From Straminergon stramineum (taxonomy: Eukaryota; Streptophyta; Bryopsida; Hypnales; Calliergonaceae): a stretch of 64,000 nucleotides of DNA. Location: contig OY987267.1 of the NCBI GenBank assembly GCA_963920665.1, positions 12,028,001 through 12,092,000 of the forward strand, in the 5' to 3' direction. This document shows, one piece after another, positions 1 to 12,558 of this stretch. The notes under the pieces were generated by a model, which was not told the DNA's origin, ran no database searches, and worked only from the letters and a program-made list of their open reading frames with translations. Positions within the stretch are counted from its first letter, which is position 1. Each line of letters opens with the position of its first letter. The position numbers and the translations under genes are program-made.

Positions 1-1783
1 ATATTACTTAGACATCTTTCAAAATTTCTTCTATAGAAGAACTCATTAGGTATATGTGCACTTAGTACTAATGGTGTAATCTAAATCTCATGGTAATGTA
101 TTTGTCCTAGTTCCATGGTATTTGCAACACCTATTTTCTATGATGCTATAGTTTCCTCAAAGTCAATATACTTTCAAAGAATTCAATTATTATCAAATAA
201 TTTAATTCTAAATATTTCAAGCATAACTTCTTCCTCATGATTCTGTTATTTAGGAAAACTTTGCAACTAGTTGAAATAACTTGCTTACAAACATGAGCTC
301 AAAGAAAAAAGAAGAGATCCCTTGTTTAAGCCATGTGACTAGTTGTGCCACTTTATAGCTTCTTCATATCATCAGAGAACATTTGAAATTCTGGAATATG
401 TAAGGTAGTAGACCCTATTTCAAAAGCCACCCAATTTGTGCTACTATGTATCAATAGTGTACATTTGAAACTTTCAAATGTACACAACTAATTTAGAATA
501 ACTAATATAGAATGGCCAAGAAGTGGCACAACTAGGGTCTCCTATCTTACATATGCAACATGGTTTGATACAAATAGGGTGGCTTATGAAATGTTTGGCA
601 CAAATAGGGTCTCTTACCTTCAGTATAATGTACACCCCCCCAAAACCACCACTGCAGCAATAGTTCAAAACATGGTCAGCAGTTTGTAACATGATATCAG
701 ATTAACTCCAACCGTCAGACCCATATCAGTCTGAAACTTTTCCCATATTACATTGGAAAGAATATCATATGTTAATAGTAATACAAGAAGGTTCTGACGC
801 ACCAAAAATGCAACACTTAGAACTGTACCCAGGAATTCTGAAGGCTCCGCTTATTATTAGAAAAAGAACTGGTAACGTAGTCTTCAACCTCCTAATCAAT
901 ATTAATATCCATCCGTTGTCTTACATTCTGGGACAGTGGCGATTATGGGAGGCCATACCTCATCGACACTGCAATTCCTCTCTTGCACACCAGTAGCTCA
1001 CCGGAATGGCCTGAGTTAGGACCAGTTTCACCACCTCTAGCAACACCAAAACTCAACCGGTGATAGTGAAATGTCCGACGTTCTACTACTCTCAATCTAC
1101 CGCCGCCTAATCACCTAACAGGATTCGAATAGGTCGGCACTGGACGTTACACCCAGATGGTTCATTCAAAATCTCCGTCAACAAGAATCTATCACAAAGA
1201 CTGATTACTGCACACAAACAATGGATTCGGAATAAGCATGAACTCCTTAGAACTACTCCTAATTGATCTACCCTAAATTTTAACCATGCAAAGAATGATC
1301 GAAGCCTCCAATGCGAAGCCAGTGCAGGAAACATGACGAGCACTTTATAAACAAATTGAGACCTGCCACTTACCCTAGTCAGTTCCTCATACGAGGGTTC
1401 TAGGCCTCGAAACTGGCTCCATCGGGCCTGGCTAAAGTGACTCTCAATACAGTCCTAACGTATGTCCAAACGAACACAAAACTACTGTCCGCGAACCCAT
1501 ACTTTAAATCAAACTCAACCTGGATACCTGATGGTACCCCATGTACACGATCCTCGACATTTTGATCGACACGCGCTACTCGTCTGCTATATTTCTACAC
1601 TCGTTACTAGCTATGGTACACAATCGGCATGCCTTCCAACTCCTATCAGCTAGAACCTGACATGACCCTGCAGATCACCAAACGCAGGCAAATCAGAGCT
1701 TCAACTTTCCCTTTTCAATTACAACTGAAAGCACATGCGTAAAGTCCTCCTGAAAAAACTCTATATGCCTTAATATAACAAGT
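1..1783. other. Spacer downstream of the 3R-MYB gene, no gene seen
   Basis: The first 770 bases are AT-rich with no coding pattern. From about 960 to 1780 the GC content rises and the sequence looks more like transcribed DNA. Since the MYB gene is read leftwards and stops at 1784, part of this is probably its 3' untranslated region. No splice-consistent reading frame with a recognisable domain was found on either strand. Confidence 0.4.
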
Positions 1784-4700
1784 TTACCGGCACTCCTTCA
1801 ATAGATACATGGAGGGGCTGAATTGATCACAGCCACCTCCTCCCAACACGTGGCCGTCATCCGCGACCGAATTCAAACCCAGCGTTGACGCTCCCCGGAC
1901 AGGAGTGCGAGCGATGCCGTGCTCGGGTGACGGCTGCACGAAGAATGAAAGATCCACATCAGCTAATGACATTAAAAGACTCGGCAATGAAGTAACAGGA
2001 ATGAAAACATGACTTCCACATCTGCAGTGTTCCAAGTCTTACCAACAGCCAGTTCACAATGGTGGAACCCCCACTCTCCGTTTCGGCCGAGATCCTCCTG
2101 TTTTCCTTCGTATCATCACCTCTCCGACTGGAACTTGGCCGCAGCCGATAGCCGGAGAGAGGAGAAGGCATCGGAAGGCCCAGATGGTGCTTCGACACCA
2201 CCTCTTCCGATTCACTGAAGCCAGCGGGTTTGTGTTCATTACTGTGACGCATCAGGCCGAGAGCGTCGTCCACACCATCTTCCGAAGGAACTTCCAAGCC
2301 CTGCACAAGACGCTTCATCTAATCATCAATTTCGAAGACGCTCGCTTACTTTTGATTTCACTCTCAAGGTCGGATACAATCCCGGAACGCTCTAAATCAC
2401 AAAAGCTCCTATCAATATCTCAAACTCCTCAGTATCAATCGAAGACCAGACTCATCACTCTCAACAAAATACTCAGCATAGGAAAATACGACGATCTAAC
2501 CAATAAAGACATTTCACACAAGCAACCACCTCCACGGGAAAGAACAGGACCAACTTACATCCATAAAAGACAGCGATCCTTCCTTCTGGGCAGACGGAAA
2601 CGGATCCAACCTCCACGGCGACCTCCAAATCGCTGTGGGAGATGCAAATCTCGGAGACGTAAATCTCGGAGACGCAAATCTGACATCATCCACATTCACG
2701 TCAACACATGAAAGGACAACCCAAGGGTACCGACCCACAGCCACTGTTCCAGAGAAGCGATACATGCTCAATGAACTCAAGAGTCTCGGGCAATCGTTAG
2801 CTACGACCACAACATGTACAAAACCGGACACAAGCTGCCTCCCCAAATAAGGCGAAATGAAAGCCTGAGAAAAAACATGAACGGCAATCGAGAATATGGC
2901 TACACGAAACATGCACTCACATGTTGGAAGTGTCAAAATCTTGCAGCCAGTCCTTTCCAGGAGTCTGCTGGAGAACGGTCACACCAGGGCTGAAACACGC
3001 CGCCATGGCACACGTCACGGAGCCCCACGCGCTGATCGTCGCGGCGTTCCCAGGAGACATCAGCTCCCTCCTCTCGGAAGCTTTCGACATAACAGGGACT
3101 CCGCCCACGTCTCCGGAACCCACAGCGCTGCCATCGCAGGGAGGCCTTCCTTCCCCAAAACCCTGTTTACCTGGAATCACAGATACCCCGTGACTTTCTG
3201 AGGCGCCATGCGACGCATTACCTCCCACTGAAAAACGCGCGTGTCCTGGCCCGGTCTGTCCGTTCAGTTGCTGCTCCGTCAGTACAGAACTATCCTGCTG
3301 TACACGAGATACCATCACACGATCAGAAATACATCCATCACCCCGAACCCCAAACCGCAGCGAACACAACACCGCCAACACATTTATCAACATCCTATGC
3401 CGAAAAACAAAACAGCTCAAAAACAAACCTCTCAAAATTCACAGTCAACGCCCTCCGCATTCCCCTCATCACCAAAATCCATCGAATCCCCGCATCTCCA
3501 CCCTTACCTTCGATGCCTGGGTCCCGCTTTCCCGGCTCGACCCAATGCTGTACTCTCCATCCGATACATGAGATCGGCCCCTCTTGTTAAACTTCCCGCC
3601 AACACTCTCACGCGGGGTAAAGACACAAGCACCTCCCTGACTGCCATCCCGACCGGAGAAACCAACAACACCAACGTCGCTATCCGTCGTGCACTCTCGA
3701 GACTCATTGCCGCGACTCGGACGGGAATCGCTCCTGCTCACGTCGGCATCGACCTTGGTACCCAGCTTACTCGGTGGCGGAGAAGCGAACAAAGCAGTAC
3801 GGGCTTGGCAGGACGTTTGAAGACCGCCGGATTTCGAAGATTTCTGAACCACGATCGCTTCAGCTACTCCTCCAACACATTTCGCATTCAAGCCACCCAA
3901 ACCAGACGAAGGCCCTGCACTGCTCACCACCTCTTTGAACTTCGCGTCGAGCTTCTCCCCACTCGTACCCGTCTGCGACGGGATCAACAGCTGACGGGGC
4001 CTCTTCCGAAGGATGGAAGGCGAGCCGCTAAAACTACGCGCGGCACTGCGAAGTTTCGACTGAGGGCTCTTGCCGTGGAAAGGGGACTGCTGAAGGAAAC
4101 TCGGGGGAGTGATGCAGTTGCCAGCAGGCATGATGTGACGAACGCCAAGAGGGCTGTACGCCTGAAGGGAACTAACCAAGTCGTAACTCATGAACGGAGA
4201 ATCCAGCAGGCGGGGAGCCTCGTAGAACAGACCATCGACGCCGTCCATTGCCAGACCAGGGTCCTCGCGGTCGACCAGATCTTCTTCAGTCAGCATGGGC
4301 GAACCTAACTGGAAGTCGTTCGCAGGATCAACCCCGTCTCGGAGGTCACCGTCCGGGTATTCAGACAAAGACTGCTCCGGAACCTCCTCAGGCTGCGAAA
4401 CACAAGGGACAGACGCTCCGGAGTCTTCACCACCATGCTCGGCCTCACTACGTTGGCTCGGATCGCAGTCTCTCATGCCCTCGAAGCTGTGCTGCATCGA
4501 TCCCATCATCGCCAAAGTCTCTCCACCACTCGATACCACTCGACCGTTGAAACAAGACATCGCCTGCACGTGGCTCACAGGAGCCATACCCATGTTCGTC
4601 GAAGCGAAGAACGAACCCAAATTCGGAAGAGGAACTGAAATGGCCGAGCTCAAATACGCTTGGGAGCTGGACTCGGGAACGGGGCAAACCAGAGGGAAAG

Positions 4701-7278
4701 AATTCGAAAAAGAAGGAATTCGGGTCAGCTCAATGCCCGAAAGACATCTCGACTGATTCGGAAGGTCGCTAGATTGAGACGAACCACCCATCGCATGCAC
4801 TCCTGGAAATCCACCGCCGTACCCTTGGCCTTGACCCGAAGACCAACCTGACAAACCCACGGATTGCCCACTCACGACACTCTCACACTCCTCTTTCTTC
4901 GGTTGCAAATGGCTACCGCTCCTCGAAGGATCCTTCTCACGAGACGAATACAACTCGTGACCGGAGCCTGCCGAACCCGTCGACTTCGTGTCGCAGGACT
5001 GATCACCACTGCCATGAACCGAATAGTGAGACGCGCGGGCCATCATATGCGCATTCGGATGCTGACGGCTCGGACCGGAAGATGTCGTCTGCTCACTCAC
5101 GGGGGCAACACCCCTTCCTCCGGTCCTTGCTATCTCCACTGGCCCAGAAGACAAACCCGAGTTCATGGATTCCTGCTGGGCTTGGTAGGCAGCCAGAGCT
5201 TTCGAAATCGGGTCGTTCGCAGTCAAAGGATCCACTTTCTTCTTCATCGTGCTGTTCCAGTGATTCTTTATCGAATTGTCCGTTCTGCGCAATCGAAACT
5301 TCGTCAATACCTCCACCACCTCAAAACCGGGGAAACCAATTGGTCCATTCGAAGACTCCAACTATACCGCGGCGAAAGAACGAAGGAAAACGAACATAAA
5401 ACACGTCAGGAATCGTGGCAAGTACCTGCCCGGCAAGAATTTCGCGATTTCGGCCCACTTGTTTCCATATAGTTGATGGGCATGGATCAATGCCAAGTCC
5501 TCTTCCTGCGTCCAAGCCTCCCGCTTTATGCTCGGGTTCAGATGATTGTGCCACCTATTTCAACCATCATAAAAACTCGTCAATTCCAACTCCATCACTC
5601 CTCACAAAACCCGACCCCTCCGGTCGGCGAGCCCTATAACCCATTGCGACAAATTGCATGATCAACAACTTCGGATCCTCCGGGGCCCACCTCTCGCGGC
5701 ATTGCTTGCCGATGCGACCCGGCAGGTTCTGAGCAATCACAGACCATTTCTTGGCGCCGTATTTGTTCACCAACTCCATAATTCGGTCGTCCTCCTCTTT
5801 CGTCCATGCACCCTTCACCAAATCCGGGTTCAGAACCTTCTGCCATCGGTGCAAGCACTGCACGTCGGTTCGATCCGAGAAAAACTCCGCTGCAAATCCA
5901 TACACAACACCCTTACGATCTCACGTCCACACAGGAACTCATCATCACCACAAGATCGAAGGGAAAGTGTCCGTGCTCATGCACATCCACAACAAATAGC
6001 TCACCAATTTTCTTCCAGTTCTTCCCGTTGAAGCACTGTACAGCTCGTCGCAGAGTCTCATCCTGGTCAAACCACACTAAATGAAATCAGAAAGTTGGCA
6101 CAGCATCTCAGAGGTAGACCATTAAAAGGTCGATGTATCTCCCCATAGACAGCACAGCTTGATTTTCAATCGTTCACGGAATTCTAGGCCTGCACAATGA
6201 GTACGTCGGAAGAAAAAGCCCCCACTTGCGACGGTAGAGAGCATACCTCTTCTGGTGTCCAACCTCCTTTCGATGATCGTCGAGTTGGGCCGCCTGTACG
6301 CCTGCCAATTAAGAAAACGACGCAGCCATGTCAGGGTTGTTGTGTTTCACAGCCTCAAACTTTGAGAATATTCGATGTCCACAAAGACTGAACGGTTATG
6401 ACAGTCCAACCCGAAACAATACGATTCTGACAGTAAAATGGCATGAGACCCGAAGATACCCAACAATACCGATATCAATAATGAGAATTGCACTCTCCTC
6501 AATCGCACGTCATCTCAGGGTGCATAAGCGACCAATGACCAGAATGAACAAGCTGCAACTGTTAGCGCTCAATTCGTGAGGCTAGGATATGACTTATACA
6601 TAATCACGAAAACAACAGAATTTAAAATATGAGGAACAGAAGTATAATAATAGAAGGTCACGGTCCACGGCACGTCACGATTGAACAAGCGACCACAAAA
6701 GGAATTTGCAGCCTAGAGAGCGAAATCGATTCACGTCGTGCATGCATGACATCTATGTCACATAATCCTAATTCTGAACTAAACTACTGCTTCATCTGAA
6801 TGAATGTTGGAGTTCTGCCCCCGTCCGTACCACTCATACTGCGAATCTAAACGAACTCAAGCGACCTGTCGTTGAAGTCAATTTCCCATAAAACACTTGA
6901 AATTCAAGCCGACCTACAGAAGTTGAAATCTTTGTCGCACCAAATTACGAGACCCCGTGATACAGCACTAATTGCACACACCTTCGGAACTGTAGTGTTC
7001 CTTTTCATTCTACACATGATTTAGGCAAGCAATGTCTAGGTCGAAGTTAATCGGAATAAGGCGACTAACGGCAGGTATATGAAACGGAATAAACGAGGCT
7101 GATGGTTTAGGCACAACAGAGTTCGCGTCCGTGCTCAAGCACGTAGGTACCCGTGAACAGGAGGAAGGTGGTGCGAGGTGTCCTCGTCCGATTCCGGGGC
7201 AGAGGAGCAGGCGGACGACCTCTGCTGCATATTGTCATTGCTGCTGCAGCTTTTGCCCTTCCCAATCATGCTCGCCAT
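1784..7278 (-). CDS. MYB3R: R1R2R3-MYB (3R-MYB) transcription factor, ten exons, 1083 aa
   Basis: Exons, in reading order on the minus strand: 7278-7151, 6301-6247, 6062-6005, 5889-5691, 5554-5426, 5284-3508, 3297-2921, 2679-2559, 2300-2043, 1933-1784. Every intron is GT-AG and every phase closes; total 3252 nt. An in-frame TAG lies six codons before the chosen ATG. R1 begins at about residue 54 (KGGWTPEE), R2 at 106 (KGAWTKEEDD), R3 at 157 (KREAWTQEEDL, ending RTDNSIKNHWN), so all three tryptophan repeats are present. Residues 552-624 hold the 3R-MYB block with YSPLGVRHIM, SAARSFSGSPSILRKR. The C-terminus has IWRSPW, a DDALGLMRHSNEH block and ends SPSMYLLKECR, all matching plant 3R-MYB tails. 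The family binds MSA elements (AACGG core) and controls G2/M genes. The exon 9 to exon 10 joint is the least certain. The CAG-CAG at the exon 7 acceptor could shift the start of that exon by one residue. Confidence 0.93.
2635..2679 (-). repeat. Three 15-nt coding repeats in MYB exon 8
   Basis: Three adjacent copies of a 15-base unit (ATTTGCGTCTCCGAG with one to four changes) encode FASPR, FTSPR and FASPT just before the conserved IWRSPW motif of the 3R-MYB tail. The first copy begins exactly at the predicted acceptor. Each copy gives a Ser-Pro site, the minimal target of proline-directed kinases such as CDKs, which are known to act on 3R-MYB tails. The function of this repeat is inference. 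Confidence 0.75.
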
Positions 7279-8196
7279 CCTCCCTGCGCTACCCTAATCC
7301 CTCGCGCGTCCCGCTCGCAAGTTTTCACCTACTGACTGCGCGTTTCAGGCGGCCCAATCCTCGCACGCCTCCATCTCTCAGCACTCTTTATCATGCCTCG
7401 CTCGTCTGTCAACCGCACCCAAGACCTCGCCGTCCTCCACACCAATCTCACCAACTTGCAACTCTCTCCAGCTCCTCATCCCCCTGCGCCTCGCCTCGAA
7501 ATCCATTTGCGTGCCCTCCACCGCCCCCCTAACAGCACACATACGCCTTCTAAACCTCTGCACCTATCAGCCCCGGCCTCTCGTCGTCCATCCTTCACCA
7601 AATTCGTGCCACAAATGGCGTGGACAACCACACCACTCCACCACCTTCACACCATCAAGGCTCTAATCCATCTCCTCTGCCCTCCCCAATGCCATTCCAC
7701 ATCGGGCTTCTGCCATCGTAGCAACTATTACAAAGCTAGTCGCCACTTCTGCAAAACCCAAAAAAAAAGAATGTCTCCGTCGTCACAGAAGGGTCTGGCA
7801 GTTCCTTCCCTGGCTGCCTTCCACCCCTCCTCTCGGTTTTGAAAAGGCTAGCTACCACGACCGGTCGCCCACCGCCTTCCGAGGTGCACTTCCTTACTGA
7901 CCGAAGGACGCTCATTCTCCCGCCCACCGGTCCAACGCCTGCGCTTTCCAAACGGTCGAATACGGGAATGACCTAACAGCGTGTGAAACCGCGGTTGAGA
8001 CAGCGATTACCGTGACCTGGGCGCCCGCCATAACTCCCGCTCCCGGGAAATCTTACTAACCCGTAAGAATCCGGCACGTCGCCACCACCTCGGATTTTAG
8101 TGAAGTTACTGCGGGAGGACCGTTACAACCCCCGGTTGCCCCCCCCAAGTTTGAAATTTTACTGTGTCAGAAAGCAATGGACCTCGTCAGCAGCTC
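7279..8196 (-). promoter_or_regulatory. 5' leader and promoter side of the 3R-MYB gene
   Basis: This stretch lies directly upstream of the MYB start and is far more GC-rich than the surrounding spacer, as expected for a leader and CpG-rich promoter. A 61-codon frame (7563-7378, minus) could be an upstream ORF if transcription starts above it. Two AACGG cores, the heart of the MSA element bound by 3R-MYB proteins, occur at 7951-7955 (plus) and 8120-8124 (minus); neither is a full MSA match. No clear TATA box was found. Confidence 0.4.
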
Positions 8197-8220
8197 CTCA
8201 CTCACTCACTCACTCACTCA
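8197..8220. repeat. CTCA tetranucleotide microsatellite
   Basis: Six uninterrupted copies of CTCA. It sits at the border between the GC-rich MYB promoter side and AT-rich spacer. Confidence 0.9.
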
Positions 8221-9296
8221 ATCCCTGTTTAAGTTATGTACTGTACAGTAATGTACAGTGGCTCCCTTGACTGCCACTGTAAGCTGGCCTGGGAGAATTG
8301 ACCCCCCGGCCCCCCCTCTCAATGCCCCGCAGAAGGGTAATTGCAAAAAATTGCCTCTTATTGTGTGCCGCGTTTTCTGGTATTTCTTCATCTCTCCCAC
8401 CGAATTTGGGGCCACTGATTCCCAATATGAATTCAAAATTTGCAAATTTTTTCATGTTTTGCAAATTAAAAATGTTAGTGTTTTGAACTTGGGGGCAATG
8501 AAGGGGTCAATTTAACTTGGCCCTCTATGAGATACCTTATGCCACACTCTTTCCCTTTTTCTCTTTGGGGCCTTTTGTTTAACTTTTGAAAAAGTGCCAA
8601 GATGGTGATCACTTGAAACTTAGGGAAGTATTGTATTTCCATATTTATCCATCTTTTGGACCAGAAAACACTTTTCAATTGTATTCATGCATTTTTCATC
8701 CAAATTAGGCAACTTCATCCACATTTTAAATAGAAATGAAAAAAAGATTATTTTTACTCGGCCTACAATAGAGATATATTTCAAAATGGTGCAATTCAAC
8801 TCTATGGTGCCAAAAAAAGTTTTTTCTTCTCTTTGGAAGTGCATGTATAGTTTGAAATGTACATCACATTCAAGAAGAAATTTGGCTAGAATGGGTTTGT
8901 CTTAACTTTTGATTGCACACTATAAAATTATAATTTGATTGTTTTGACAACTTGCTACATATCAAATAGTTTGTATAACCCCCCTTAATTTGAGTGTTTA
9001 GCCAACATTTTTGTTACAAGTCAAACAATTTCAATGAGAGACAAATGTGCTACAAATACAATTTTAGCCTTGCTTTGGGTTTGAAGCAATTTGGGTCCAA
9101 GAAACATGGAAAACCTGTAGGTGTTAACTTCAAAGCTTTGTTGACACCAAAATTTGATGCCTAAGGCATTTTAGGGGTTCTTTACCACATCACCATTCTG
9201 ACAAGACCCAATCAATATAACACAATAGGTTCTTCAAGTTGTTTGGATCCATGCCTATTCAAAATTGGGCTAATTTACATCAAATCACACAAATAG
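8221..9296. other. AT-rich spacer, no gene seen
   Basis: No reading frame with a recognisable domain and no clear terminal repeats were found. Confidence 0.4.
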
Positions 9297-9713
9297 TAAG
9301 GTAGGAGGCTCGAACACCACTTGGGCATTTAGAATCGCCCCTAGTTTAGCTCTAAAATAGACATGAAATGGTCCTTAAATCAAGCTCCATAGTCATTTGA
9401 ATGAATCAAGAAAAAAACCTACAATTTATAGCAAGAGCCAATCATTGGCCTTGCTTTCCCTATTTCTCTTTATAACTTCAAGTGAACAATTTGTGGAAGA
9501 CCTAGGTTCATAAATAGGGGCCTACAACACAACTTGTTTGAAAATTCATAACTAATTCAATAATGCTTCCAAAAATATGAAACCACTTGTGTTACATTCC
9601 ACATCTATTTATCTTTGTCTGAAAAATAAGCTAAAAATATTCCCATGAAAGGAAATACATGAAAAAGGCGGACCAGCCCTTAGATGAGCAGTTTATGAGC
9701 CTACTACCTTACT
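9297..9713. mobile_element. Terminal-inverted-repeat element, copy 1 of an inverted pair
   Basis: The left end reads AGTAAGGTAGGAGGCTCG and the reverse complement of the right end reads AGTAAGGTAGTAGGCTCA, so the segment has terminal inverted repeats of about 17 bases. Its whole length is homologous, in opposite orientation, to 10945-11372; shared internal text includes ATATGAAACCACTTGTGTTA and GAGCCAATCATT. No target duplication is obvious and there is no coding capacity, so it is a non-autonomous DNA element of unassigned superfamily. Confidence 0.6.
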
Positions 9714-10050
9714 GCCTGAGTGAAAAAAAGAATTAGTTTTCCTACTCTTTTTTTTCTGCTGAATTGAATACTGCAGAAAGTGCAGAGTCAATTATATTTC
9801 TCAGTGAGAGTTTACACTACTTTTTACACTGGTTTAATCATATAAATATATCACAAAGAGAGTGACTTTGGTCAACTACTGTAGTGTAGTGTCTTATTAT
9901 TCACTGACTTAGCTTATAGCCTTATCAGTCATCATTTTATCAATATCTTTAATTCCTATTTTACTCTTTAATGCCTTGGCATTTATTTCTCTGTGTCAGA
10001 GTCATTGCTCTCTCTTGTGCAGAAACGACCGTGCCTGTTGCCTCAACTCT

Positions 10051-10073
10051 AAACCCTAAACCCTAATCCCTAA
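10051..10073. repeat. Short interstitial telomere-like run (CCCTAAA type)
   Basis: Three units of the plant telomere motif AAACCCT / CCCTAAA, the last one imperfect. It lies between the two inverted elements. Such short runs also occur as telo-box promoter motifs, so a telomeric origin is not proven. Confidence 0.7.
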
Positions 10074-10320
10074 TTGGACTTGGAATGACTTGGACTTTTG
10101 ATAATATAATACAATTGAAAGGGGGCTTGTTATTTCTTTTTCTTTTTTTGAAACAAAATGAAACGGAATTTCATTGCAAAGGCAAAGTACCATTAAATGG
10201 GGGCTTGTTATTTCTAATTACAGCACATTTGAATTGGTTCATCTGGGAGACCAAATCAACGCACGCACGCCTTCATTGATGAGACAAGTCTGGCTCCGCC
10301 CCCGCCCATCAGGAAAGTAA

Positions 10321-10538
10321 CCCCCATTGCTTCAGGACTGTTTCAGTATTGTTTCAAAGGGCTCGCAGTCCAAAATTGAAAATATACTATTCCAATATTG
10401 CAAATGTATTGCAACACTGAGTACATTTTCAATAAATATATTGAAAATGTACTTTGGCAATACATTTGCAATATTGCAGCAATATACTTTTAATATTGGA
10501 CTGTGAGCCCTTTGAAACAGTACTGAAACAATGGGGGG
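10321..10538. mobile_element. Foldback (hairpin) MITE-like palindrome
   Basis: The two halves are near-perfect inverted copies around a centre near 10,432-10,438 (TTTCAATAAATATATTGAAA). The left half begins CCCCCATTGCTTCAGGACTG and the reverse complement of the right end reads CCCCCCATTGTTTCAGTACTG. Both halves share CTGTTTCAAAGGGCTC and TGCAATATTGC-like text. Length and structure fit a foldback MITE. No target-site duplication could be fixed because the flanks may continue the palindrome. Confidence 0.7.
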
Positions 10539-10944
10539 GCTTTTTTCCGCTTGGTGGGTGGCGCGGCACTCACTCACGATTCATTCATTCATTCAAGCAA
10601 GGGTTTCTTTTTTCATTTATTTTTAGGCAGTGTAGAAAGTGGCAATAATCCCCACAGGAATGATAATGAAGCTATTTACATCCATGGAAATGGATGAAAC
10701 TTGTAATACATATGGATGAAATTTCATGTACTCATCTAAAATGATGTACATTTATCCAAAATAGAACGATATTGTTCCAAGATTTGGTAGCAAATTAGTG
10801 ATTTCATCCATTGAAAGTAAAAATATTTCATCAAATATTCCTTATAAAAAAAATTCATTGCTTTTGAGTGAAAATTCACTCAGAAAAAAACACTCCATTC
10901 AAGTTCCTTGGGATGATAAAAGTTTTGTAGACGAAGAAGAAGAA

Positions 10945-11372
10945 GAGTAAAGATAGGAGGCTCGAAAATTGCTAATTTTTAAGGGTTAGTTTGCCTTTTT
11001 CAAGTGTTACCTTAAATGGGAATGTTTTGAGCTCATTTTCCTAACAAAAAAGAATCGATGCGGGATGTAACACAAGTGGTTTCATATTTTTCAAAGCATT
11101 ATTGAGTTGCTTATGAGTTTTGAAATGAGTTGTGTCTGAGGCACCTATTTATGACCCTAGGACTTTCATAAACTTGTTCACTTACAACTTGTGAAGAGAC
11201 ATGAGGAAAGCAAGGAGAATGATTGGCTCTTGTAATAAATAATTGTTTTCTCCTCAATCCATTCAATGACTATAGAGGTTGATCTAAGGACCAACTCTTG
11301 TCCAATATAGAGCTAATTATAGGGGGTGATTCTTAATGCGTGAATGAGCAATTTTTGAGCCTCTTACTGTAA
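10945..11372. mobile_element. Terminal-inverted-repeat element, copy 2 of an inverted pair
   Basis: Homologous along its length to the reverse complement of 9297-9713. The ends carry AGATAGGAGGCTCGAAAATTG and, reversed, CAGTAAGAGGCTCAAAAATTG. It is more diverged at its ends than inside. It has no coding frame. Together with copy 1 it brackets 1.2 kb holding the telomere-like run and the hairpin. Confidence 0.6.
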
Positions 11373-12497
11373 CTATGTTTTATATGGCTATCGGGAATGA
11401 AGAAGCTAGACATTAAAGTGGTCATTGAAGTTTGTAGTTTTGCCCCTAGGAAAAATACTAGAACTTTTTATTTGCAACCTATGATAAATTTTGGAAATTT
11501 GGAATGCAAATTTGGAATTTGAGGCCATAGTAAGTATGTAAAAGTAGTGAAGAACATAAGATGCTAAACAACAATAAAACAAAAGGTCATTTTTTACATT
11601 TATCCTTGGTTGAAGGAAGACAAATTCAAGATGCAAACTTCAAATGATCAATTTAGTGTCTTGCAACGAAGAGTCTCTTGGGGATAGTTCTACTATTGAA
11701 GCCATGAAAGCTAGGATATTTCAAATTATCATTGCGTGTGTGAGTCCCATCAATTTAGTTATGTTTATTGAATTACGTAGGGGATGCTATTACAAGAATT
11801 ACCTTACTGAGATATTGGTTACTTAGTAATGAGTGGTTTGAGCGGACCTTCTACTTCTATAAAATTATTTGTTAACTCATGTCTATTAGTCACGTTTTTC
11901 TACTCCCAGCACAAAACCCTTAACCAATTTTGATTGTAACCCATTGCTCTTTCACAAATGTTAGTTCTTACTTCATTAACATTTGAGTTTTTCTATTATT
12001 TGATTTCTGCAATTTAGGCAACTAGACCTACAATTGATCCTTGGGATTGGAAATGCATTCTCCTTAGATGAAAAATGAACAAGTAAAATACTCAAAGTAG
12101 TGAGTAGTAGAAAAATAACAAGGAGGAATTAGGGGGGTATATTTTGAATGAATGGTTTCATTTATGGTAATGTAGAGGTGGCAACCTCATAAGAATTTTT
12201 TGGGGGGATAAGGTGGCAACCTTATAATTTTTTCTAATTAATTGCTTGTTTGGACAATGCTTAGATATCATGAATCTCTTTTCTTTGTATGCATCAAATG
12301 GATTTTGGATTCATGTTACACCTCTAGACTCCTACAACATTTGTGTTTGAAATTTTTTGACTAATTTTGTTGTGCCTCCAAAATTTACACAACCACTTGC
12401 ATATTGGTTTATAAGCATTTTTATCAATGAGCAAACACACTTCATAATTTTTTCTTGAATACCTAAAGTGCCACAAACATTGGTACATGACATTAAG

Positions 12498-12558
<61 letters not shown>

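Noticed and set aside
2917..2920. Ending the MYB protein at the TGA after DFDTSNM
   Set aside because: A perfect GTGAGT donor overlaps that ATG-TGA, and exons 8-10 encode the family motifs IWRSPW, DDALGLM and YLLK-C-R in phase.
3469..3507. Reading MYB exon 6 through to the stop at 3469 (ending GFDGFW)
   Set aside because: A good GTAAGG donor follows AAG at 3508, and the downstream exons restore the conserved C-terminal motifs.
3241..5472. Long plus-strand open frames opposite MYB exon 6 (355 and 202 codons)
   Set aside because: They are antisense shadows of a GC-rich exon; the minus strand carries the conserved 3R-MYB motifs and consistent splicing.
7131..7532. 133-codon plus-strand frame upstream of the MYB
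   Set aside because: It overlaps MYB exon 1 in antisense and has low-complexity Pro/Ser/Arg composition typical of CT-rich leader DNA.
9880..9900. TGTAGTGTAGTG as a possible right end of the CACTA element at 48.9 kb
   Set aside because: It does not continue as the inverse of CACTACAACACAAAGC, and it lies on the wrong side of that terminus.
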